This document shows positions 57,789 to 64,000 of a stretch of 64,000 bases of DNA, one piece after another; position 1 is the stretch's first letter, and each line of letters begins with the position of its first letter. Source of the DNA: JACKFB01 sp041389525 (GTDB lineage Bacteria > Myxococcota_A > UBA9042 > PHBI01 > JACKFB01); assembly GCA_041389525.1 (NCBI GenBank), contig JAWKRR010000009.1:62001-126000 (forward strand). The letters are read 5' to 3'. A model generated the notes under the pieces. It saw only the letters and a program-made list of their open reading frames with translations. It ran no database searches and was not told the DNA's origin. Position numbers and translations under genes: made by a program.

Positions 57789-60011
57789 ATGCACACCACG
57801 CTCATAGAAGGTGTTCACCGCGTGTCCGGTCGCGGGGCTGGCTCATGGCTTTCGCGAGGCTCGCGCGCTTCGGCTGCCTGCCCTCGGCCAGCGCGCCCCG
57901 CACCTACGTCGCCGAAACTACGCCACCTACGCCCCGCGCACTCCCAGCGCTGGAGCCCCCTCGTAGCGCTCGCGCTCCTCGCGCTCGGCACGCCGGCCTC
58001 GGCGCGTGAGGTGCTGGGGCCCAGCTCGCAGGCGAAGGTGCTGCGTGCGCTGGCGCCCTACGGTCCGGGAGCGGCGGTGGTCGAGGGTTGGACGATCGGC
58101 GACGTCGCGCTCAGCGAGGACCAGGTCCGCGTCGCGCTGCGCTCCGAAGGCGCCGCCGCCGCGCTCCTCCTGGCAGCCCCTGACACGCCCGGCGAGCGCC
58201 TCGCGCTGACCGCCAGCTTCGCCGTGCGACTCGAGGCCCCCACGCCACCGCCACCGGGCCTGGACGCCGCCGCCGCCACCATCATCGCCGCCCTGCAAGC
58301 GAACGACCGAGGCGGCATCTGGATGGTCATCGAGGACGCCCCGACGGGCGACGCCGGCGCTTCGGCGGACGGTGGCGGGCCCTCGGCTTCCACGCGGGGC
58401 CCGCCCCCGCCCGCCCCGGCCGAGCTCGTGGACCTGCGCCTGCTCCTCGTCCTGATCCTCGCCCTCGCCCTGGCCCTCGCGCTCAGCGATCGCCGCGCCC
58501 TCACCCTCGCCATCGGCCAGCCCACCCGCGCCCCGGCCGCCCTCGCCGCCCTGAGCGCCCTCTTCGCCGTCGCCGTCCTCGCCCGCGAGCTGCTGGGCCC
58601 CATGACCTTCCTCCACGAAAACGCCCACGGCGTCTTCCGCCTCGAGCAGTTCGCCGGCCTCGTCGCCGAACGCCGCCCCATGGCCGGCCAGACCGCCCTC
58701 CAGCAGCTCGTCGCCACCATCACACCGCCCTCCGTGACCTCCGTCACCCGCGTCACCGCCTGGCTCGCCGCGCTCCAAGCCCCCCTCACCGCCCTCACCG
58801 CGCGCGCCCTCGGCCTCCGCCCCGCCGCCTCCCTGCTCGCCGGCCTCCTCGTCGCCCTGCTCCCGCTCCACATCCGCATCTCCGCCTCCGAAGACGCCTT
58901 CCCGGTCGCCGCCACCTGGCTCACCGCCGCCACCTTCGCCGCCGCCGTCGCCGCGCGCTCGCGCTCCTTTCGCTGGCTCGCCGCCTCGCTGCTCTTCGTC
59001 GCGGGCGCCGGGCACTTCCGCCCCGCGATGTACGCCGCCGGCCTCCCCATCGTCCTCGCCATCCCCCTCGTCGGCGGCCCCACCGCCCTCCGCGCCGCCC
59101 TCCGCTCCCCCATGGCCTGGTTCGCCCCCCTCCTCTTCTTCGTAGCCGCCGCCGACGACATCGCCGCCATCGCCACGGCCCTCGGCGGCCCCGTGCCGCT
59201 CACCGCCGGCTGGTGGCGCGCGCCGTCCATCCGAAGCTGGCCCCTGCTCGACCCCGACGCCACGCCGCGCTGGCTGCCCGCGGTCGCCGCCGCCGGCCTC
59301 ATCTGGGCGCTCGCCACCCCCCGACTTCGCGGCGCCGCGCTCTGGCTCGCGCTCCTGCTGGCCAGCCTGAGCTTCGTCTACACCTCGGACAACGGCTGGC
59401 CCGCCGCCCTCCGCTACAGCGTCGCCTACGCCTTCGTCCTGGTCCTGGCCGCCGCCCTCGCCGTCGACCTCGCCCTGGCGCGCGTCGCCCTCCCCCGCTG
59501 GCGCCTCGCCCTAGCCGCCCTCGCCGTCGTCGCCGCAGGCTGGTCCCTCGCCGCCCGCGCCCCCTTCGTCAGCCACCGCTACGCCCAGCAGCGCGAGCTG
59601 GACTTCCAATTCTCCCAGGTGCTGCCTCAGCTTTTGAGCGCCCCACCCGGCGTCATCGTCACCCCCTGGCCCGATCTGAACGGGATGCAGGGCACCCTGG
59701 TGACGACGCACCTACGCGAGGCTGGCTACCGCGTCGTCGACCCGAGCGTGGCCCAAGCGCTGCTCGCGGACCCTAAGCCCGACCGACCTCTCTACTGGTA
59801 TCGCGGGCTGGCTTGCTACGCGCGGCCAGAGAGCGACCCGGAGGTGCGCGCCGCCGCGGCCTCGGCCTGTGAGGCGGTCGAGGCCCTCGGACCGTGGGAG
59901 CCCCTGGCCGAGGCGGCCCTTGAGCCCGACAGCGACGCCGACTGGATACGCCTTGGCGACCGCGTCCACCCGGTCCACGTGGGCCTCTACCGGCGCGCGA
60001 CCCCGCGCTGA
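57789..60011 (+). CDS. Polytopic GT39-like membrane protein with N-terminal periplasmic domain (copy 3)
   Basis: About 740 residues. A hydrophobic leader (WSPLVALALLALGTPASA) begins only about 55 residues after the chosen ATG, so the true start may lie further in, for example GTG at 57822 after GAAGGTG, or at a non-ATG codon. A soluble domain follows (SSQAKVLRALAPYGPGAAVV; GLDAAAATIIAALQANDRGG), then 10 or more helices from VDLRLLLVLILALALALALS, with FLHENAHGVFRLEQFAGLVA and HIRISASEDAFPVAATWLTA in loops. The C-terminal soluble segment (FQFSQVLPQLLSAPPGVIVT) ends HPVHVGLYRRATPR, as in copies 1 and 2. It resembles GT39-type sugar transferases without proof of activity. It is divergent from the kinase gene; 57499-57788 holds no other gene. 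Confidence 0.7.
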   Translation: MHTTLIEGVHRVSGRGAGSWLSRGSRASAACPRPARPAPTSPKLRHLRPAHSQRWSPLVALALLALGTPASAREVLGPSSQAKVLRALAPYGPGAAVVEGWTIGDVALSEDQVRVALRSEGAAAALLLAAPDTPGERLALTASFAVRLEAPTPPPPGLDAAAATIIAALQANDRGGIWMVIEDAPTGDAGASADGGGPSASTRGPPPPAPAELVDLRLLLVLILALALALALSDRRALTLAIGQPTRAPAALAALSALFAVAVLARELLGPMTFLHENAHGVFRLEQFAGLVAERRPMAGQTALQQLVATITPPSVTSVTRVTAWLAALQAPLTALTARALGLRPAASLLAGLLVALLPLHIRISASEDAFPVAATWLTAATFAAAVAARSRSFRWLAASLLFVAGAGHFRPAMYAAGLPIVLAIPLVGGPTALRAALRSPMAWFAPLLFFVAAADDIAAIATALGGPVPLTAGWWRAPSIRSWPLLDPDATPRWLPAVAAAGLIWALATPRLRGAALWLALLLASLSFVYTSDNGWPAALRYSVAYAFVLVLAAALAVDLALARVALPRWRLALAALAVVAAGWSLAARAPFVSHRYAQQRELDFQFSQVLPQLLSAPPGVIVTPWPDLNGMQGTLVTTHLREAGYRVVDPSVAQALLADPKPDRPLYWYRGLACYARPESDPEVRAAAASACEAVEALGPWEPLAEAALEPDSDADWIRLGDRVHPVHVGLYRRATPR

Positions 60012-60064
60012 ATCGCGCGCTCCGCGCCGCTCCTCACGCTCGGCGCGGGCGCGACGACGCCCAC

Positions 60065-60913
60065 TCAACGCCCGAGGAGCGCCATCGCCGCCAAGACCGG
60101 CAGGGGCGTCAGCAAGGCCACGTCGGCCACCAGCGCCCGCAGATCCGCCGTCCCCGGGCCACGCTCGCTAAGCAGCAGCCCCAGCCCCGCGCCGCTGGCG
60201 GCCTCGCACAAGGGCACCGCAGCCGCGCCACCGCCGCCGCCGGCGACGAGCTCGGCGATCCCCAAGCCCAGCGCGGCCGCCGCCAACGCCCACGCGCCGG
60301 CCGGCAGCGCGCGCGTCACCGCGGCCGTTCCCGTAGCGATGGACGCCTGCCCCTGCGCCAGATCGCGGTCGCGGTCCCACGCGGCGACGGCCACCAAGTT
60401 GATGAAGCACAGCCCGATGTAAAGCCCGCCCGCGGCGGCGGTCCACACCCCGACCGAACCCGCCCGCGCCATCGGGAGCAGCAGCGTGCCGGCCCCGAAG
60501 AGCAGCGCCGCCACCAGCTCTTTGGGCAGGCGCAGCCCCCAGCCGCGAGGCGTCGCCTGATTCAGCGCGAGGTAGCCCGCCACCCCGCCGCCCAACGCCA
60601 GCCCGAGCCGCACGACCGCGCCCTCGAGCTGCGTCAGCGCCACCGCTAGCCCGAGCCCAGCCGCGCACACCATCGCGACCGCGATCGGCCACCGAAACCG
60701 CACCGCGAACCGGTGCCTGGGCGTCACGGCCATCCCCTCGGGGATCCTGCGCCCGTCGAACCAGCGGTCGGCCGCGTAGATGACCCAGACGGCCAGCCCC
60801 AAGACCACGCGCCCCGCCCACCCGACGCTCACGCCCAGCGCACGCGCGAAGAGCTCCTGCCACACCAACGCCACAACCGGCGCGTCCATGCTCAGCGCGC
60901 TGGCCAGCTCCAT
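60065..60913 (-). CDS. UbiA-like membrane protein, motifs altered
   Basis: A 282-residue protein with about eight helices. LAVWVIYAADRWFDGRRI lies where UbiA prenyltransferases have NDxxDxxxD, and NLVAVAAWDRDRDLAQGQ where they have the second acidic motif. The first motif has changed (YAADRWFD), so the substrate pair, and even activity, are uncertain. UbiA enzymes attach prenyl chains to aromatic or other acceptors in quinone, haem and lipid synthesis. The ATG at 60913 is chosen because it opens a hydrophobic amphipathic helix; an upstream GTG at 60949 would add an Arg-rich stretch. It is convergent with GT39-like copy 3 over a 53-bp gap. Confidence 0.65.
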   Translation of the reverse strand: MELASALSMDAPVVALVWQELFARALGVSVGWAGRVVLGLAVWVIYAADRWFDGRRIPEGMAVTPRHRFAVRFRWPIAVAMVCAAGLGLAVALTQLEGAVVRLGLALGGGVAGYLALNQATPRGWGLRLPKELVAALLFGAGTLLLPMARAGSVGVWTAAAGGLYIGLCFINLVAVAAWDRDRDLAQGQASIATGTAAVTRALPAGAWALAAAALGLGIAELVAGGGGGAAAVPLCEAASGAGLGLLLSERGPGTADLRALVADVALLTPLPVLAAMALLGR

Positions 60914-61063
60914 GATGCGCGGCGGCGTGCGGCGGCGTTCAGCACACACAGTGAACTCGAGTTCTCATCGCCCGCCCGACTTATCGCCATGCCCCCCGCG
61001 CGTCCAGCCGAAGCGGCGCGGCCAGGGCGATCGCATCAAGCCCCGAGCGCGACGGTAGGCTCA

Positions 61064-61213
61064 GAGGCGCGATCGCCCGCGGTCAGCCCTCAGCCATTGG
61101 CCATCAGCCTCGCGGCACCCAAGCGCGTCCGAGGTCAGGACAACGCGCTCGGGCTGCATCGATCGGCTGAAGGCTGACCGCTGGCCGCTGATAGCCGGCC
61201 ATCGCGCCCGACC
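61064..61213. repeat. Long imperfect hairpin element (REP/MITE-like)
   Basis: An imperfect inverted repeat of about 150 bp. The left arm has GGCGCGATCGCC, CGCGGTCAGCC and CTCAGCC; the right arm has GGCTGAAGGCTGACCGC, then GGCCATCGCGCC; inner arms GCACCCAAGCGCGT and ACGCGCTCGGGCTGC extend the stem. The left arm shares a 21-nt core with 36154-36241, and a third degraded copy (GCGATGGCCCCGCGCTCAG) overlaps the stop of the FliD-like gene at 61241-61268. The whole stretch 60914-61256 holds no gene apart from these elements. Confidence 0.6.
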
Positions 61214-61256
61214 AACCTCCGAATTACGCACGGACTGACACGCGATGGCCCCGCGC

Positions 61257-63599
61257 TCAGCCCGTCAGCGACAGCTTCTGGCCTTTGGAGCCCACGAGCT
61301 CCGCGAGGCGCTTCTCGCCGATCTTCGCCCGGTCCAGCATGGCGGCGAGCAGCCCGTCGCTCTGGCCCGACGCAGACTTCTTGAAGAAGTCGAGCAGGGT
61401 CTGCGGGTCGTTTCGAAGGGTGCCCTCCAGCCGCGACTGGGCCTGGCTGGTCATGGTCAGCGCGTCCCGGGCGTCGAGGTCGGCGTCAAAGCGCAGACCG
61501 AGCTTCCGCGTCTGCTGATCGCTCATCCCCGCGACCGCGCGGCTCACCATCCGCCTCAGGTCGTCTCGCAGGGCGCGCGGGGCGTTGTCCTGCACGTTCT
61601 GGGGCTGAGCGCTGCCGCGGTAAAGCTCATTGAGCGAGCTCATCACCTCTTTGAGCGCCTCCACGGCCTTGCGCGAGCTGACCGTCCGCCCCCCGCCCGA
61701 CGCCTCCGCCCCGTCCCAGCGGGTGGTCACGCCGACGGTCTCGAAGAAGCGCGTCCCGGCGTCATCGAAGGTCACCGCGCGGCCTGGCACCGTCGACTCC
61801 AGCTGCAGCTTCCCGGCCTCGTCGACGCTGGCCCGCACGCCCGCGCTCGCCGCGTTGATGCGGTCGATCACGTGGCGCATCGAGTCCGTGCCGAGGTTGA
61901 GGCTGATCGCGCGGCCGCCTACCTGAAATGTGCCCGACTGCAGGTCGGAGAACGCGGCGAGCGAGCCCAGCTTCTCATCGAGATCGCCGGGCCCGACGGC
62001 GGCCCCCAGGGACTGGCTGGACGTCGAGAGCCGAGTCGCCGCCAGGAACCCGGAGCTGTCATTTCCCAAGGAGATCGCTTGGTCTCCGCGCCCCTTCGCC
62101 ACGAGCTGGATCGTCTCGGTGCGCGCGTCGTAGGCCGCCGAGACCCCCGCCGCGGAGCCCGAGATCTTCGCCAGCACGCTGTCGATGGAGTCGCTCGCGG
62201 CCACCGCGATCTGCACGCCGTTGACCTCGAACGAGCCCGCGGTCACCGCGAGCCCGCCGTCGAAGCGCGGACCCGCGTCTGGCCCGCCGTTGAACGCGGC
62301 CGCAGGATTCACCGCGCCGCCGACGGTCGCAGACACGTCCACGGTGAATGAGTCACCGCTGGCGACGAAGCCCGACCCCAGCGAGAACTCCAGCCCGTTC
62401 GACAGCGTCTTCTTCGTCCCCGGAGGCGCCAGCAGCGAGAAGTTCACCGTGTCGACCAGGGCGCCCGCCCCGTCGCGCACCTCGAACTCGAGGGGCACCA
62501 GCCCGCCGACCAAGCCGGAGCGCGTGGCGGTGAAGGTCAGCGTCTCGTCGCGCGCGCCGGTGTAGGTCCCGCCAAGCGCGGGCGCGGCCGACGAGCTGCC
62601 GGCGAACTCGGGCCGTTTGGGACCGAAGCTGCTGCCCACCTGCGCGATCTCGGCGGTGGTGCGCGTCGTGTAGAGGCTACGCGTGCCCTCGCTGAGCCGC
62701 GTCGCCGCGAGGAAGCCCGAGCTGTCGGCGCCCAGGGTGATGGCCTCGAGGCTGGGCTGCTTGCGCGTCAGCGTGATGCGCTCGGTCTGCGCGTCGAAGC
62801 GGGCCGTCACGCCTGCCGACGACGCGGTGATGCGGGCGAGCACCGTGTTGATGGAGTCGTCGGCGCCGACGGCGATCGAGACGCCGTTGACCGAGAAGGA
62901 GCCCGCCGTGACGCTCTGCCCGCTCTCAAACCCGGGGGACATGGCGCCGGCGCCCGAGAAGGCTCGCGACGGGTTTACCGCGCCGGGCGTCGTGGCCGAG
63001 ACGTCGAAGGCCAACGTGTCACGCGACACCACCGAACCCGCGCTGAAGCGGGCGATGAGGCCGTTGTCGAATTCGTAGGCAGCGTCAGGCCCGTCGGAGG
63101 GGCGGAGGGTGAAGAATTTCAGGGTGGCGCCGGCTTGGTTTCGCAGCTCCATGACGATGTTGTCTTGGCCGACGGTTCCCGCGCTGAGGGCGCGGAAGCT
63201 CAGGGTGTCGTCGGCGCCGCCGGTGTAGGTGCCCGACAAGGTCACCGCGCTGGTGGAGGCGCCGACGAAGGCGTGGGTACCGCGCGCGAACGAGGTCGTC
63301 TCGGGGTTGATCTCGGCCGAGGTGATCGACGCGCTGCGGGAGGTGAAGCTCACGCCCACGCCAGGGGTCGACGCGCCGCCTCCGACCACCGCGGCCGTGG
63401 GCTCCGATCGCCCAGCTTTCAGCGCGATCTGCAGCGTCTCTAGCGCCTTCCGCAGTCGCACGGTCTGACGCAGCACGATGCTCGCGTCCTCGCGAGCCGG
63501 CGTCGGCACCGAGGCCCCGGCGGACGCACTGCTCCGCGCGAAGCCGCCGATCTTCATCGTGGCTTGGGACAGCGATGTGCCGGTCGCGGCGCTGATCAT
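61257..63599 (-). CDS. FliD-like flagellar hook-associated protein 2
   Basis: A 780-residue protein with three Flagellin hook-IN motifs (GSFSVNGVSIAVGADDSINT; GSFEVNGVQIAVAASDSIDS; GTFQVGGRAISLNLGTDSMR), each followed by VLARITASSAGVTARFDA-like segments. Two related beta inserts begin LSGTYTGGADDTLSF and LGGTYTGARDETLTF. The C-terminal coiled coil is FliD_C-like (KAVEALKEVMSSLNELYRGS; RALRDDLRRMVSRAVAG; LDARDALTMTSQAQSRLEGT; DPQTLLDFFKKSASGQ). FliD caps the flagellar filament, but the N-terminal D0 part here is unusual and no other flagellar genes are in the window, so a FliD-derived surface protein is also possible. The ATG follows GGAGCTCC. A sigma-28-like promoter lies upstream. Confidence 0.72.
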   Translation of the reverse strand: MISAATGTSLSQATMKIGGFARSSASAGASVPTPAREDASIVLRQTVRLRKALETLQIALKAGRSEPTAAVVGGGASTPGVGVSFTSRSASITSAEINPETTSFARGTHAFVGASTSAVTLSGTYTGGADDTLSFRALSAGTVGQDNIVMELRNQAGATLKFFTLRPSDGPDAAYEFDNGLIARFSAGSVVSRDTLAFDVSATTPGAVNPSRAFSGAGAMSPGFESGQSVTAGSFSVNGVSIAVGADDSINTVLARITASSAGVTARFDAQTERITLTRKQPSLEAITLGADSSGFLAATRLSEGTRSLYTTRTTAEIAQVGSSFGPKRPEFAGSSSAAPALGGTYTGARDETLTFTATRSGLVGGLVPLEFEVRDGAGALVDTVNFSLLAPPGTKKTLSNGLEFSLGSGFVASGDSFTVDVSATVGGAVNPAAAFNGGPDAGPRFDGGLAVTAGSFEVNGVQIAVAASDSIDSVLAKISGSAAGVSAAYDARTETIQLVAKGRGDQAISLGNDSSGFLAATRLSTSSQSLGAAVGPGDLDEKLGSLAAFSDLQSGTFQVGGRAISLNLGTDSMRHVIDRINAASAGVRASVDEAGKLQLESTVPGRAVTFDDAGTRFFETVGVTTRWDGAEASGGGRTVSSRKAVEALKEVMSSLNELYRGSAQPQNVQDNAPRALRDDLRRMVSRAVAGMSDQQTRKLGLRFDADLDARDALTMTSQAQSRLEGTLRNDPQTLLDFFKKSASGQSDGLLAAMLDRAKIGEKRLAELVGSKGQKLSLTG

Positions 63600-63660
63600 G
63601 GAGCTCCGGCCCCCCTGCCCCGGCCGAATCGGCCTTGGGAAAACGGAGGGCTACGAGCCT

Positions 63661-63688
63661 CCATCGGCGGCGAGCGGCCAAGACTTGA
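63661..63688 (-). promoter_or_regulatory. Candidate sigma-28 (FliA) promoter for the FliD-like gene
   Basis: On the reverse strand TCAAGTCT (63681-63688) and GCCGATGG (63661-63668) are 12 bp apart, close to the sigma-28 consensus TAAAGTTT-N11-GCCGATAA (6 of 8 bases in each box, spacing one longer). The start codon at 63599 is about 60 bp downstream. Chance occurrence in GC-rich DNA cannot be excluded. Confidence 0.4.
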
Positions 63689-63716
63689 GCGAAATCGACC
63701 GAACCCGCGTCGTTCC

Positions 63717-64000
63717 TCAGCGAGCGGCGCGCGCCCGGGCTCTCGCGGCGAGCTTTCGCTGGGCCGGCGTCGTCTCCGGCTCGGAGTCCCGTGGTCGCAG
63801 CAGCTCAACCTTGGCCGAGCGCGCCCAGATCCCCAGCGCCTCCGCCCAGATCACGTCCGCGTCGCCGCGCTCTCCGTCGGCGCAGCCCAGCATCTGGCGC
63901 ACCAGCGACTCCAGGCAGTGCGGCGTCCGGCACACGGCACGCATCGCCTTCTTGGCCGGCCTCCGCGGCGGGTTGACGCCCACGAGGACCTTGGACAGCC
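63717..64000 (-). CDS. Hypothetical protein, N-terminus cut by the window edge
   Basis: The open frame runs from the stop at 63717 to the window end and includes LSKVLVGVNPPRRPAKKA, CRTPHCLESLVRQMLGC, ADVIWAEALGIWARSAKVEL and a Lys/Arg-rich tail (AQRKLAARARARAAR). Three cysteines occur in CRTPHC and MLGC, but no family is recognised. A GTG codon at 63983 could be a start, yet the frame continues coherently upstream of it, so the gene probably begins outside. It is on the same strand as, and 117 bp from, the FliD-like gene, with the candidate promoter in between. Confidence 0.5.
   Translation of the reverse strand, partial: LSKVLVGVNPPRRPAKKAMRAVCRTPHCLESLVRQMLGCADGERGDADVIWAEALGIWARSAKVELLRPRDSEPETTPAQRKLAARARARAAR

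Overview
This is a very GC-rich chromosomal window with strongly codon-biased genes packed tightly on both strands. The gene content points to a myxobacteria-like member of the former Deltaproteobacteria (Myxococcota, Bradymonadota or relatives). Evidence includes very large secreted proteins made of Cys-rich CDDGNPCT-type repeats, an RCC1-repeat lipoprotein, a giant repeat protein ending in thrombospondin-type-3 repeats and a MYXO-CTERM-like tail, many lipoproteins, an Asp-rich lipoprotein linker, and a lipoprotein-like HiPIP. No rRNA, tRNA, CRISPR array, insertion sequence or phage was recognised.

Layout. 1-6.7 kb: a frameshifted extracellular lipase and a frameshifted glyoxalase-fold protein, then a leftward lipid catabolism operon (acyl-CoA ligase and two acyl-CoA dehydrogenases) preceded by a TetR regulator, with GTATAC-type dyads upstream of both the regulator and the operon. 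6.9-12.0 kb: a rightward cluster of a beta-propeller lipoprotein, a DUF4331 protein, a TPR lipoprotein and a HupE/UreJ-like membrane protein. 12.0-14.0 kb: a small island with a MntA-HepT toxin-antitoxin pair facing a second nucleotidyltransferase pair, bracketed by 44-bp direct repeats. 14.0-24.3 kb: Cys-rich lipoprotein, HemN, amino-acid permease, 2OG-Fe(II) oxygenase coupled to a DUF4424/YARHG secreted protein, TerB-like protein, glutathione transferase, polytopic GT39-like protein, DksA/TraR zinc-finger protein.

24.5-35.3 kb: two convergent giant Cys-rich lipoproteins; the first carries a lamin-tail domain and three seven-bladed RCC1 propellers. 35.5-42.0 kb: HiPIP, a SUMF1-fold protein abutting a TonB-dependent receptor, a second GT39-like protein and a second TerB-like protein. 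42.2-45.5 kb: a CheC/FliN-like protein, a small uncertain gene and a GMC alcohol oxidase with a separate N-terminal partner. 45.5-53.0 kb: a 2512-residue surface protein whose stop lies 2 nt from the oxidase genes. 53.2-64.0 kb: TPR protein, a hybrid histidine kinase split by one base, a third GT39-like protein, a UbiA-like membrane protein, a FliD-like protein behind a possible sigma-28 promoter, and a gene cut by the window edge.

Taken together the window is dominated by envelope and surface functions, with lipid/alcohol oxidation and small regulatory or conflict modules between them. The first 2.5 kb has several reading-frame breaks in three consecutive genes, which looks more like poor consensus near a contig end than genuine decay; the kinase break near 55260 may have the same cause.
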